Source of the DNA: Leptodactylus fallax
Taxonomy: Eukaryota; Chordata; Amphibia; Anura; Leptodactylidae
NCBI GenBank assembly: GCA_947044405.1
Contig: CAMRHE010000353.1
Location: forward strand, 930,001 to 994,000
DNA: 64,000 nt
Direction: 5' to 3'
The notes under the pieces are model-generated. The model ran no database searches. It was not told the origin of the DNA and saw only the letters and a list, made by a program, of their open reading frames with translations. The number at the start of each line of letters is the position of its first letter. Position 1 is the first letter of the stretch. Position numbers and translations under genes: made by a program. This document shows positions 10,937 through 21,137 of the stretch, in pieces.

Positions 10937-11843
10937 TGTGAAAGATCCTCCGTGTGCCAACACCGCTGTGGCCACACCCTGAGTCCTCTTTCATATAAAA
11001 ACCAGACTCACCTCCAGTGAGTGCCGGGTTCACCAGATAAATACAAGACAAGCCTTCTAAATTTTATATATTTATTAACCCCTAAATGGGTCGGTACTAA
11101 AATCTAACATACACAGATCAGAACAGATATGCAGACTTATGCAAGCATTAACAGTTACTAGTTGCAAGATACAGTACAAATAAAATAAAAGGGATTAAAG
11201 GTGAAATAATTACTTTACCACATATGTCCTTGATGTGGTTCTATAGTCCAACACTCACACATGGCATGTGTGAGTCACCAGTGGAGGCTTTTCAGCATGT
11301 GGCATTAAAACGATAATCCCGCCTGCATGCTCTCATAACAGTCTCTCAGCATTAGTCCAATAGTCAATCACAAAAACTCCTCATGGTCTGTCTGTAACAA
11401 CTCTCCAGCATGATCTCAGCACAGTCTTCATAGCATGATCTCTTAGTGATAGTCTCCTGCATAATCTCCCCCCACAGACCTCTTACCTCATCTTTTATAC
11501 CCTTTATGCTCCCTCCCAGAATGAGGTCACTGGAGACAGTACGTCTGATGAGTTAATTCAATCACGTTCAGACCCTTTGTATAGAGCTGAGACAAAGTGA
11601 ATTGATACACTGTTATCAGTCATATCTGATCAACAGCCCAGGCTTGAACAATGCACTATTGTTTGATCAGCCAGGGCTGTATAGGAATACAATGGAGCCC
11701 TATTGTTCCAGCCTGGCTGATACTGCCAATATGCACCTAGGCTTGTAGCTGCGCACAGTATGCAAGGAAGCAAGAAGGGATATCCTATACCCAGAGACCA
11801 AAATATAGCTGAGTTATGGCCATATTTAGGCAGAATCATCACA
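10937..11843 (-). mobile_element. Solo LTR, 907 bp
   Basis: The insert begins TGTGAAAG and ends ATCATCACA (TG...CA ends) and is flanked by a perfect 5 bp duplication, 'caccc', at 10932-10936 and 11844-11848. Removing it rejoins the transposon as in the 28.7 kb copy. On the minus strand a TATA box (tataaaag, about 11500) and downstream AATAAA signals (about 11080) fit a U3-R-U5 order, which sets the strand. There is no internal gag/pol, so it is a recombined solo LTR of an endogenous retrovirus or Gypsy-type element. A 5 bp duplication fits either. Confidence 0.8.
11493..11515 (-). promoter_or_regulatory. TATA box of the solo LTR
   Basis: On the minus strand 'aagggtataaaagatg' is a strong TATA match inside the LTR. 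Transcription would start about 30 bp further on and run toward 10937. The LTR orientation is inferred from this site and the AATAAA signals. Confidence 0.5.
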
Positions 11844-12800
11844 CACCCCCACACCATCACACCTCCTCCTCCATGCTTCACGGTGGGAACCAGGCATGTA
11901 GAGTCCATTCGTTCACCTTTTCTGCGTCACACAAAGCACAGATTTCCACAGGTCTAATGTCCATTCCTTGTGTTCTTTAGCCCAAACAAGTCTCTTCTGC
12001 TTGTTGCTTGTCCTTAGCAGTGGTTTCCTAGCAGCTATTTTACCATGAAGGCCTGCTGCACACAGTCTCCTCTTAACAGTTGTTGTAGAGATGTCTCTGC
12101 TGCTAGAACTCTGTGTGGCATTGACCTGGTCTCTAATCTGAGCTGCTGTTAACCTGCGATTTCTGAGGCTGGTGACTCGGATGAACTTATCCTCCGCAGC
12201 AGAGGTGACTCTTGGTCTTCCTTTCCTGGGGCGGTCCTCATGTGAGCCAGTTTCTTTTCTTGGTTTTGGCCACTGCACTTGGGGACACTTTCAAAGTTTT
12301 CCCAATTTTTCGGACTGACTGACCTTAATTTCTTAAAGTAATGATGGCCACTCATTCTTTACTTAGCTGCTTTTTTCTTGCCATAATACAAATTCTAACA
12401 CTCCATTCAGTAGGACTATCAGCTGTGTATCCACCTGACTTCTGAACAACACAACTGATGGTCCCAACCCCATTTATAAGGCAAGAAATTCCACTTATTA
12501 AACCTGACAGGGCACACCTGTGAAGTGAAAACCATTTCAGGTGACTACCTCTTGAAGCTCATCAAGAGAATGCCAAGAGTGTGCAAAGCAGTAATCAAAG
12601 CAAAAGGTGGCTATTTTGAAGAACCTAGAATATAAGACATATTTTCAGTTGTTTCACACTTTTTTGTTAAGTATATAATTCCACATGTGTTAATTCATAG
12701 CTTTGATGCCTTCAGTGTCAATCTACAATTTTTATAGTCATGAAAATACAGAAAACTCTTGGAATGAGAAGGTGTGTCCAAACTTTTGGTCTGTACTGTA

Positions 12801-12939
12801 TATTTGCAAAAATGTTTAACTTTTAATTATCTACAAATATAGATATGATTATGTTCATGGGAATACCCCTTTAAATGCTTTGAAACACATACACATTACT
12901 GTAGGTATCCCTGTGTCCAAAAATGCCTGGTCTACAAAC
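12801..12939. other. No gene recognised
   Basis: AT-rich spacer with 'aataccccttta', a likely old MITE end (12865-12876). Confidence 0.4.
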
Positions 12940-13577
12940 CTATAGAAATATTTTTCCCGTACGGTCAATGCCAAAGCAGGGAAATAAAGAATTCTAAAGT
13001 GCCGAACCGCCATTTTTTAACTGTTTTGCCACTACGAAAATGTTTAATAAAAAGTGATCAAAGCAATAGATATTCCCCAAAATGGTTTAACTAAAAAGTA
13101 CCTCTGGCACCGCAAAAAAAAGATGCCCTACGCATCCCACTACATGAAAATATAAAAAAGCTAGGGGTGTCAGAATATTGTGATTTTAAGAAAAAAAAAA
13201 TTTTTTTGCAAAGTTTGGGATTTTTGTTAAAGGGGTTAAAATGTAAATAAAACTTGGTATCAATTTGGTATCTCCGGAATCGTACCGAAACATAGAATAC
13301 AAGTGACATGTCATTTTGGTTGCAGAGTACACACCGTAAAAACAAAGCCCGCAAGAAAGTCGCACAAATGCACTTTTTCTCCAATTCTGAATTTTTTTCC
13401 CGGCTTCCAAGTACAATATACAGAATAATAAATTCTACCGTTATGAAGAACAATTTGTCCCACAAACATTAAGCCCTAATATAGCTCTGTGAACAGAAAA
13501 AATAAAAAAAAAGTTATGGGGTTTGGAAGGCGGGGAGTCAAGAACGAAAATCAAAAAATGTAACCGGGGGAAGGGGT
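12940..13577 (+). repeat. B-repeat, 3' part
   Basis: Parallels 33030-34268. Shared blocks include 'aataaaaagtgatcaaa', 'attcccc', 'atataaaaaag', 'ggtgtca', 'gaatacaagtgacatgtcat', 'ttctgaattttttt', 'gtcccacaaac' and an 'aaggggttaa' end. No functional gene; minus-strand frames here are not conserved between copies. Confidence 0.65.
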
Positions 13578-14130
13578 TAATAATGAACAAATATTTTCAA
13601 TTAGCACTAATTAGATTCCATATAAGATCCCCTGAGTCAGAAAGGAAGATGCATTTTACTTGTAATTGTTATTTGTTGCTGTGGATAGAAGAGGATGGAT
13701 ACCTTCCTATGTAATATCTCTAGCCCTCTGACGTTCCTCTGTCCCTAAGGCTATGAGCACAGGGTTGAACGCTCCCTATGTCCCTGTTTCTGCTATATAC
13801 AGATTATACTAGCCATCATATGATAATATGCATGGTTTTTAAATCAAGGTGTTGCAGGGGTTTGACTGTGCTCTGCTTGGGCACCAGAACCCTCTACAGA
13901 TTCAGGTGAATTACTATGCATGCAAGATTTGTCCCTAGACCTGCCTATCTGGTGTGTTCAGAATCTAATTCTCCACTTAGTTTTTTTTAGATGGCTTCTC
14001 CTCCACCAAGAATGCCAGGAAGACTAAACATACAATGTGTTTTACTTGCCAGCAGCCTCTAGCACATGACTGGAGCACAAAGTGTGTGCTATATTTGCCT
14101 GTCTGATCCACACCAGTAGAATAATGTTGT
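13578..14130. other. No gene recognised
   Basis: I see no repeat, RNA gene or coding signature in this stretch. Confidence 0.5.
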
Positions 14131-14290
14131 ACCGTGTTAGCCATAGAAAGTATTGGAAGAGTGAAGAAATCAGGCGATACCTTTTAGAGGCTAACTGAGT
14201 ATATTTGATAAGTAAGCTTTGGAAGTCTAGCCCCAACACCATGTCTGATGAAGGGAGCTAGACTTCCTAAAGCTTACTTATCAAATATAA
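14131..14290 (+). mobile_element. E-MITE (hairpin), left part; continues at 17637-17670
   Basis: 'gaagaaatcaggcgatacct' and 'tttagaggctaactgag' are mirrored after a loop by 'aaagcttacttatcaaatat' and, beyond the L2 insertion, 'ctcagttagcctctaaaagg'. The L2 element (14287-17636) splits the right arm. 'atata' beside both junctions is the likely target duplication. Relatives lie at 8905-8998 and 28465-28495. Confidence 0.75.
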
Positions 14291-17200
14291 TAATAGTCCT
14301 TTAATAGTCCCACAGTGGGGAAATTCAGTGTGTTACAGCAGCAAAGATAAGATAAGATAAGCAGATACAAATACAACATGTACAGGAATGTTCCAAGGTG
14401 AGAGGCATTACATTAATAGCAGACAGACAGATAGGACGTAGCAGAGGAGGGGGGGGGGATATAACAGGCAGAGAGATATTTCAGTTCTCTGTGTGTAATG
14501 ATCTCCGCTTAGGTCGGTGTTGGTTGTACAGCCTAACCGCGGTGGGGAGGAAAGACTTCCGATAGCGCTCCTTCTCACACCTAGGGTGGAGCAGTCGGTC
14601 ACTGACAGTACTACCCAGCGCTATCACAGTCTCATGCATGGGATGGGACTTCTTCTTCTGCATGGAGCTCACCACGGACAGTATCCTTCTGTTACCCACC
14701 ACCTGCACTGGGTCCAGTGGGCTCCCCAGGACAGAGCTGGCCCTTCTAATCAGCTTGTCAAGTTTATTTCTGTCCCTGGTTGATATACTGCTCCCCCAGC
14801 AGGCCACTCCAAAGAAGATGGCTGATGCCACTACTGAGTTGAAGAAAGTCCTAAGAAGTGCCCCCCGGATTCCAAAGGCTCTCAGCTTCCTAAGCAGGTA
14901 GAGCCTGCTGTGGCCCTTCCTGTACAGGGCCTCCATATGATCTGCCCAGTCCAGCTTATTATTAAGGAGCAAACCCAGGTACTTATAGGTGTTCACAATC
15001 TCGATGCCCGTCCCCAGGATGTCCACTGGTTTTGGAGGGCATCTGCCTTTACGGAAGTCCACCACCATCTCCTTGGTCTTCCCCGCGTTAATCTTCAGGT
15101 GGTTCTGGTGGCACCAGTCCACAAAAAACCGGTTCAGTTCTCTGTACTCCTTGTCATCATCGTTTGTGATGAGGCCTACTATTGCAGAGTCGTCAGAATA
15201 CTTCTGTAGGTAGCAGCTGGATGAGTTGCACCTAAAATCTGCAGTGTACAGTGTGAAGAGGAAAGGGGCGAGAACCGTACCCTGAGGTGCCCCCGTATTA
15301 CAGATCACGGTACCTGACACACAGACTTGGGCTCTCACGTATTGAGGTCGATTTGTGAGGTAGTCTAGGATCCAGTTGGAGAGGTGGTGGTCCACTCCAG
15401 CAAGGCCCAGCTTGTCTCTCAGTAACCTGGGCTGTATGGTGTTAAAAGCACTGGAGAAATCAAAGAACATTATTCTCACTGTGTTCCCTGGTTTCTCCAG
15501 GTGAGACAGAGCCCTGTGCAGAAGGTGGATGATGGCATCATCTACCCCAATGCCCGGTCGATAAGCAAACTGGAGAGGGTCCATAGCGGGGCTCACTAGA
15601 GGGCGAAGATGTGTGAGAACCAATCTCTCCAAGATCTTCATCAGGTGGGATGTCAGTGCTACAGGTCTGTAGTCGTTGAGGTCCATAGGGTGAGGTTTCT
15701 TTGGAACTGGTACCACACAAGAAGATTTCCATAATTCAGGGACTATTTCCTGCCTCAGGCTCATATTATACATATATGTAATTATACCACACAGCTGGTC
15801 CCCACAAGTCTTAATTAGCCTTGCACTGATGTCATCTGGCCCTGCGGCTTTCCTCGCCTTGATCTTTTTCATCTCCTTCCTCACCTGGGCCTGTGTGAAG
15901 GTCAGACTGTGGTCAGATAAAGACAGACTTCTGGATTTACTGGTCTGTTGGGAAGTAGCCACATGGGGTGAATGGGGTGAAGTCATTGTGGTGAGGGGAG
16001 CTGAAGGACATTCTGGGGTGGGAGGAGCTGGTGTGTGATCAAATCTGTTGAAGAATAGGTTTAGTTCATTAAGCCAGTTAACATCTGCCTCAATCTGGCA
16101 GACCGACTGTTTATGACCCGAAATTGACTTAAGCCCCTCCCAGACCCCCCTTATGTCTTTTCTTTCCATTTGCCTTTCCATTTTTTCTTTATAACTGGCT
16201 TTTCCTTGCCTGATTAGATGCCTCAGCTCCTTTTGTACTTCCCTCAACCCCTCCTTATCTCTTGTCCTGAATGCCATCTTTTTCTCCTTAAGTAGTGTTT
16301 TTATATCAGAGTTAATCCATGGTTTGTTATTGGAGAAGCACCTCACCACTTTTGTGGGTACTGTGTTGTCCACACAAAAATTAATGTAGTCCGTTATGCA
16401 GTGTGTGAGTCCTTCTATATCTTCTCCATACGAATCCTGCAAAACTTCCCATGCGGTTGTGTCAAAACAATCCCTCAGAGCCTCATCACTCTCCTCGGAC
16501 CATATCCTCACTGTGCGGGTGACAGCTGGTTCTCTACGTACAAGTGGCTTGTACACAGGTCGGAGATGTACTAGGTTGTGATCCGATCTTCCCAGGGGCG
16601 GTAGGGCTGATGAGTTATATGCCTCCCTCACGTTGGCAAAGAACAAGTCCAGTGTTTTGTTGTCTCTTGTGTGGCAGGTTACATACTGTGTGAAACTGGG
16701 AAGTGTGGATGATGGAGAGGCATGGTTGAAATCGCCAGACACAAGAAGGAGGGCCTGGGGGTGTTGTGACTGTAAATGGCTCAGCGTGGCTTGTAGGACC
16801 TCGCAGGCAGTGTCAGCTTTCGCAGAGGGGGGGACATATGCAGCTATCACGATGACATGCGATAGTTCCCTTGGTAGATAGAAAGGTCTCATGCTCACAG
16901 CTAATAGTTCAATGTCCTTACAGTAAGTTTGCTCCTTAATCACAATGTGCCTAGGATTGCACCATCTATTATTCACAAACATTGCCAGCCCCCCTCCTTT
17001 CCTCTTACGGCTCTCCCTTGTCCTGTCTGCCTGAAGGAGTTTAAAACCATCCAAGGAGACCAGAGAGTCAGGAGTAACTTCAGTGAGCCAAGTCTCTGTA
17101 AGTAGCATCATGATGCACACCCGAAACTCCTGATGGTGCCTGGTGAGCGCTGTTAGTTCATCCATCTTGTTTGCAAGAGATCTCACATTGCCCATAATGA

Positions 17201-17636
17201 TGGAGGGAACAGTTGGTCGGTAACGCCTCTTTTTAATCCTCTGAAGAGTTCCTGCTCTGCAGCCCCTCCCCCCGCTTTTTCTTTCTCCAGAGTTCTTGGG
17301 GGATGGGTGGGCAAATGGCATGCAGCCCTGTTGTTGTGACTCTAAGCTGCAGTAATTTCTCTCTTGTGTAGACAAAAGAAATGCCTGCAGACACAAGAGT
17401 CCCCATTTCAGCAGGACAAAAAGACAGATAAAAAACAAACAAAACAAAAAAAAAAAAGTATCACAAAGGTCCAATTCCAAGTCTTTGTTTCTTCATTTCT
17501 TCATAGTGTAAAGTCCATTAAGTAGAGAGATAAAAAACAGACAGAGAAAGAAAAAAATAAGAGAGAGAGAGTCTCAGAGCTGCCTAACAGGCAGCCACTT
17601 CAGAGGCGCCATCTTGGGAAAAAAAAAAAAAAAAAA
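14287..17636 (-). mobile_element. L2-like LINE, near full length (L2-A)
   Basis: A minus-strand LINE inserted in the E-MITE. Its 3' end (left side) has no poly(A). Instead it ends in 'cagtggggaaattcag' and an (AAT)n-type tail, seen also at 27510-27565 and 43304-43368. The 5' side (right) begins after a T-run with 'aagatggcgcctctgaag'. The order 5' UTR, one large ORF, and 3' UTR containing 'gataagataaga' is typical of L2/CR1-group elements. Confidence 0.85.
14481..17480 (-). CDS. L2-like ORF2: AP endonuclease + reverse transcriptase, open over 999 codons
   Basis: This enzyme nicks target DNA and copies its own RNA into the nick. Residues ~95-310 are an AP endonuclease: N in GNVRSLANK, E in LTETWL, GDFNHA and SDHN are all present. 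Residues ~500-790 are the reverse transcriptase: DYRPVALTS, FAYRPG, FFDFSSAFNTIQP, GAPQGTVLAPFLF, and the catalytic YSDD at 15189-15200. After it come thumb-like and C-terminal regions ending RSLHTEN. The first ~85 residues include a hydrophobic stretch that may be untranslated leader, so the true start could be an internal ATG such as the one at MGNVRS. The frame has no stop or frameshift. It resembles CR1/L2 rather than L1: one ORF and a microsatellite tail. YSDD in place of the common FADD is shared by the copy at 26.6 kb, so it is a subfamily trait. Confidence 0.85.
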   Translation of the reverse strand: MELDLCDTFFFLFCLFFICLFVLLKWGLLCLQAFLLSTQERNYCSLESQQQGCMPFAHPSPKNSGERKSGGRGCRAGTLQRIKKRRYRPTVPSIIMGNVRSLANKMDELTALTRHHQEFRVCIMMLLTETWLTEVTPDSLVSLDGFKLLQADRTRESRKRKGGGLAMFVNNRWCNPRHIVIKEQTYCKDIELLAVSMRPFYLPRELSHVIVIAAYVPPSAKADTACEVLQATLSHLQSQHPQALLLVSGDFNHASPSSTLPSFTQYVTCHTRDNKTLDLFFANVREAYNSSALPPLGRSDHNLVHLRPVYKPLVRREPAVTRTVRIWSEESDEALRDCFDTTAWEVLQDSYGEDIEGLTHCITDYINFCVDNTVPTKVVRCFSNNKPWINSDIKTLLKEKKMAFRTRDKEGLREVQKELRHLIRQGKASYKEKMERQMERKDIRGVWEGLKSISGHKQSVCQIEADVNWLNELNLFFNRFDHTPAPPTPECPSAPLTTMTSPHSPHVATSQQTSKSRSLSLSDHSLTFTQAQVRKEMKKIKARKAAGPDDISARLIKTCGDQLCGIITYMYNMSLRQEIVPELWKSSCVVPVPKKPHPMDLNDYRPVALTSHLMKILERLVLTHLRPLVSPAMDPLQFAYRPGIGVDDAIIHLLHRALSHLEKPGNTVRIMFFDFSSAFNTIQPRLLRDKLGLAGVDHHLSNWILDYLTNRPQYVRAQVCVSGTVICNTGAPQGTVLAPFLFTLYTADFRCNSSSCYLQKYSDDSAIVGLITNDDDKEYRELNRFFVDWCHQNHLKINAGKTKEMVVDFRKGRCPPKPVDILGTGIEIVNTYKYLGLLLNNKLDWADHMEALYRKGHSRLYLLRKLRAFGIRGALLRTFFNSVVASAIFFGVACWGSSISTRDRNKLDKLIRRASSVLGSPLDPVQVVGNRRILSVVSSMQKKKSHPMHETVIALGSTVSDRLLHPRCEKERYRKSFLPTAVRLYNQHRPKRRSLHTEN

Positions 17637-17670
17637 TATATACTCAGTTAGCCTCTAAAAGGTATCGACT
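17637..17670 (+). mobile_element. E-MITE, right end
   Basis: 'ctcagttagcctctaaaagg' completes the hairpin started at 14131, on the far side of the L2 insertion. Confidence 0.7.
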
Positions 17671-17749
17671 GTTCCACACCAGAACGCTCTGAAGCTGAAA
17701 GGCTTATAGAGTGGAAGTTGATCAGCTCGCTGACACTTTATCTGAGCTT

Positions 17750-18210
17750 GAAAAGGTTGTAAGGGCAAAAAAAAAATTTTTTAAATGGGCCGGGGAAGTG
17801 ACAAAAAACCCATCATACTCACCTGTCCCCGGTCTTACCAGCTCGGCCTGGTCCTGCAGCTCTGGTGACTTGAAGTAAATTCCTCGCCGACTGTTATGTC
17901 CCATATCCCTTTTCCTTAAGCCGCTTATTGGCCTCAGTGGTCACATGACCAATTAGCGGTCTGAGCGGCATCAGGAAGTGACCCCAAAATGTCACAGGTA
18001 GGGATGTCACATGTACTTCGCTAAGGCTGCTGACTGGCCTGAGCAGTCATGTGCGACAGGGACTTCTGCTGGAAGACAACAATGAACCAGCAGGACTGGA
18101 CAGCACTAGGAGGCACCGGAGTACTGGGGAAAGGTGAGTATGATTTTCTTTTAATTTTTTTCACCTCCTCCGGCCTATTTAAAAAATAACATTTTTTCGG
18201 ACAACCCCTT
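17750..18210. mobile_element. F-type MITE (short form)
   Basis: Inverted arms 'catcatactcacctgtccc' (17811-17829) and 'ggggaaaggtgagtatgat' (18124-18142) flank a central part. The right end is 'ggacaacccctttaa'. No coding region. It abuts the next MITE at a perfect CCCCTTTAAAGGGG junction. A similar copy is at 62921-63264. Confidence 0.65.
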
Positions 18211-18972
18211 TAAAGGGGTATTCCGAGATAAATGGAAATTCCTACACTAATCTAAACACCCTCCTACTTTGTAAATTACATAATTTATCAAAAATGTATA
18301 TTTACCGCCATGACCGCCACAGGGACATTTGCTAGTTATCTGCTGAAGATCTGTTTCGCCATTTACGGAAACGGAATGTCACTACTACTCTCCCCCATCC
18401 ACTCCATCATACTTACCTATCTTCTTCCTTGCAGGCTTCTTTCTGCGGGACAGAACCTCCCTGTTTTCTGAATGTCGTGCGTGCTATAGACCCAGCACTG
18501 CTCTGTGCAGCCCATACTCCACCTCTACTGCGCAGGCGTGGGAGCAGCATCAGAGACCTGCATAGTAGGTCATCGGCTACAGAGCAGAGTCTATAGCACG
18601 CACGACAGTCAGAAAAGAAGGATGGGCATCCCGCAGGAGGAAAAGAGGTAAGTATATAATGGGTTCTGGTGTAGAGCTGAATAGGTAGGGAAGGGCTAGT
18701 AATTGTGAGTAGCATAGCTAGAGAAAGGGAGGGGGGTGTATGGGAGGGAGGGAGAGAGGAAGGAGGGAGTGAGGTGAGAGGTAGGTAGCGTGGAAGTTAC
18801 ATAGCAGGAAGCTGAAACATGTAAACAAATGCAGAAGATACCATGAGCTCCCAGATACACCCAGAAATCACTCAAAATACTGCTAAAGGTATATGGGTGC
18901 ATTTATTAACCCATTCATAGCGCTAACAGACCTTTTTTAAAAAAAACATTTTTTCCCGGAAAACCCCTTTAA
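18211..18972. mobile_element. F-MITE (long form)
   Basis: Starts 'ttaaaggggtattccgagat' sharing the TTTAAA of its neighbour, and ends 'ttcccggaaaacccctttaa'. Its core has inverted arms around 'atacttacctat' (18411-18422) and 'aagaggtaagtata' (18643-18656). Copies at 31811-32519 and 56386-57114. It is non-autonomous; TTAA at the ends hints at a piggyBac-type or TWA-type (Harbinger) transposase, unresolved. Confidence 0.7.
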
Positions 18973-19174
18973 GGCTTAGGATGATTTTGTTGCAGTTTTT
19001 TGAGCTAAAGCTAGGAGTGGATTGAGCAAAAGGTAGAAGTATAAGTACTTCCTATATATTTCCCATTCTTTTTGTAGCCATTCTTAGCTTTGGCTCAAAA
19101 AAAAAAAAAAAATACGCAACAAAATCTGCAGCAAAATAAGCTGTGTTTCCGCAATGTGGGGTCTTAGCCTAAAA
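18971..19174. mobile_element. H-type MITE
   Basis: 'aaggcttagg' at the left and 'ggggtcttagccta' at the right are inverted ends. Internal arms 'ttttttgagctaaagctagg' and 'cttagctttggctcaaaaaa' pair. It abuts the F-MITE. Confidence 0.6.
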
Positions 19175-19189
19175 CTTCTTTAGCTCTGT

Positions 19190-19943
19190 CCACTAAAAAG
19201 AGAGTGAGAGTGCCCTTGCCTGTCAGTATACCAGATAATTGTAATATCTCTCACGTTGGTTTAGTCTCATCTAATACTGATAGTTCTGATGATGATTCCA
19301 TTGACAATCTCTTTATTGAAAAAAAAAAAGAAAATGTCTGACCTGATGAAAGTGCTGAAGGACACCAATGAGTCAGCTAAACCCAAACGGGACCAGTTTT
19401 ATTTTTTTTCCTCCTGTTAAAGGGAAATCCTTCCCTTCCATCCAATTCTGGAAGAGTGGCTTAAAAGGGACTGGGAATAACCACAGAGGTGCACAGTCCC
19501 ACCCACATATCATCTGCCCTCTCAGGCTCCAGGTTCTTTGGAAGCACCACTTAAGGGGAATCTGGCAGTAGCTGCCTGTCCAAGATATAAATCTTTCCAT
19601 CGCAGAAATTGTCTTTGCTGAAGGAATCAAAGGACTAACCTTGGGTAACCTTTATAATCGATGAAAGGTGGCAACAGCAGCCACAGCTCTGGACTACCTA
19701 TGTCTGGCTGAATTATTTATCCATAGATCTGCAGTATGGCATCCCAAGAGACCAGATATTACAGGGTCTGCCTATGATGAAAACAGCAGCTGAGCTTGTG
19801 TGATCAGACCCTGGAATCTATGAAGTTGTCTCCAGGACTCTGCCCCTGTCTAGAATGGCAAGGTGGCCATTATAGATGAAGCTTTGCCATTTCACCTCAT
19901 TTTTGATCAAGCTCATAGCATGAAAACATTAAAAATGCTCAAT
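19190..19943 (+). pseudogene. DIRS-like retroelement, gag-like region remnant
   Basis: Pieces of a decayed frame can be read: MSDLMKVLKDTNE near 19334, then a proline-rich and 'HPILEEWLKRDWE' piece near 19437-19480, with several stops and shifts. I link it to the retroelement whose RT is split at 28.6/30.4 kb, because the L1-A target duplication (19931-19943) joins this stretch to 28209. The gag-like label is a weak family resemblance; the linkage by target duplication is firm. Confidence 0.4.
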
Positions 19944-20559
19944 GGGGGGGCGTGGCTAGCGTTCGACATGGCCAGCGGTATGTGAGCGGAGCTCAGTCTA
20001 GAGCCGCGCACATTCATCCTGAATCCATCATGTATCACCAGTGCCTGAGACGTAAAAGTGTGGAACATAACAGCGGGGGTCTGTCTTGCCTCGGAGAACC
20101 CTGTATAGCCGGTCCTGCTGCCGGGGGGCTCCGGTTATACGCCGGCTCCAGGGCGCTGTGGAGTGACCGGCGGCCATTTTGTGGATGTCGAGGCCCGCAC
20201 GTGTGGAGGCGGTGGTCCAGGGAAACTCGCTCCGGTGTCACCTGGATTGAGAGGGCCTGCTGTCGGGGCGCTCCTGCGGCCTTCACTGATCGGCGGCGGC
20301 TTTCCTTCTCCGGCCCCCACCTGTCTGAGACCTTCGGGTCCTGCGGCCTCCGCATGTCTGCGGTCCCTGGGTCCTGAGGCCACCGCATGCCGCGGCTTTC
20401 TCCTGCCTACAACCATCAAGGATTTGCGGCTCCTCATCCTCTGCCCGGAGATCGGTGTGGCCGGCTGGTGAGTGGGGGTTAATACCCGGGTCTCCTGTCA
20501 CCTGGACCATTCCCTGGTGACCCCCTTGCTCCTACATGTGGGCAGGTGCCCCTCCTTCC

Positions 20560-21062
20560 TCCTCCCTCTGGACCACGGAGAACCCTATCTTAATTCCTCC
20601 TGGCAATGGCTGCGACCATAATAGTATGCTAACTACTGTCTTACGGAGGTTTTGCTTATAATCCAGAGACGGAAATTACCAGTGCCAGTGGACTGTTGTA
20701 ACTCAATGACTCAGCCGTTTGTTACCGGCTGGTCATTGGGACTGGTGGTTCTGTATGCTGGGACCCCCTCCTAACTCCTCCTGGCAATACCCGTTTTCTA
20801 CTACTTCACGGACTGCCGGTATACGGGGGCTCCGCTTATACTTCAGAGAGATAAATTGGGCCGCTAAATTTGGATTGCTGAGTCACCTCTGATTTCTGCT
20901 GCTGGCCGGTCCCACTGGATTTACCTGCGGGATACCGGGGCCCTCTCCCAGTCCCTCCGGACACCATATGCACTCTTTATACAGTACTACCTGTTGTCTT
21001 ACAGAGATTCCGCTTATAATCCAAAGACTAATACTGCCGGTACTACTGGACTGTTGAATTAC
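20560..21062 (+). repeat. Tandem ~180 bp monomers in the L1-A 5' UTR
   Basis: Three diverged copies of a unit are marked by 'gcttataatcc' at 20654, 'gcttatacttc' at 20834 and 'gcttataatcc' at 21012, spaced 180 and 178 bp. Each is preceded by a 'cctcctggcaat'- or 'ctccggacacc'-like block. In mammalian L1s, 5' UTR monomers carry the promoter; a promoter role here is inferred. Confidence 0.65.
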
Positions 21063-21137
21063 CACTAGTGCATATTATCATCTGGCATTATACCTACTCT
21101 CACGACCCACAAGAAGTGCAGTCGCCGACTCCCCAAG

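Larger units (their letters stand above)
10481..12384 (-). pseudogene. DD38E transposase, broken, interrupted by LTR
   Basis: Minus-strand gene with start ATG at 12382-12384. It is broken by TGA at codon 11, TAA at codon 19, and a small deletion near 12255. A deletion near 11925 joins 'SVL' directly to the segment before GERMD and removes the first catalytic aspartate region. The LTR (10937-11843) then splits the gene inside the VMVWGC-FAGDT region. The C-terminal part (10481-10858) is intact: QDNDPKHTS, then [11 protein letters not shown] with catalytic E at 10676-10678 and 38 residues between. The protein ends GGYFEEPRI. The enzyme is dead, but this copy keeps the E that the 28.7 kb copy has lost. 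Confidence 0.85.
10318..12798 (-). mobile_element. Tc1/mariner-type DD38E transposon, split by a solo LTR
   Basis: TA at 10316-10317 and 12799-12800 flank ends beginning 'cagtacagaccaaaagtttg'. The 2481 bp length includes a 907 bp LTR; the net ~1.57 kb is close to the sister at 28672-30299. The end repeats are about 268 bp and reach into the 3' end of the transposase gene. The spacing between the last two catalytic residues (38) matches the group published as DD38E/Intruder, a sibling of Tc1; that assignment uses established knowledge plus my residue count. Confidence 0.88.

Noticed and set aside
11630..11908. 92-codon minus-strand frame starting with transposase residues
   Set aside because: It is a read-through from the DD38E transposase into the solo LTR, not a gene.
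18411..18660. Exon of a host gene with splice sites
   Set aside because: The splice-like sites are part of the F-MITE inverted arms and recur in all copies; no coding exon lies between them.
20035..20510. Overlapping GC-rich frames of 70-140 codons
   Set aside because: They lie in the L1-A 5' UTR, overlap on both strands and have no family resemblance.
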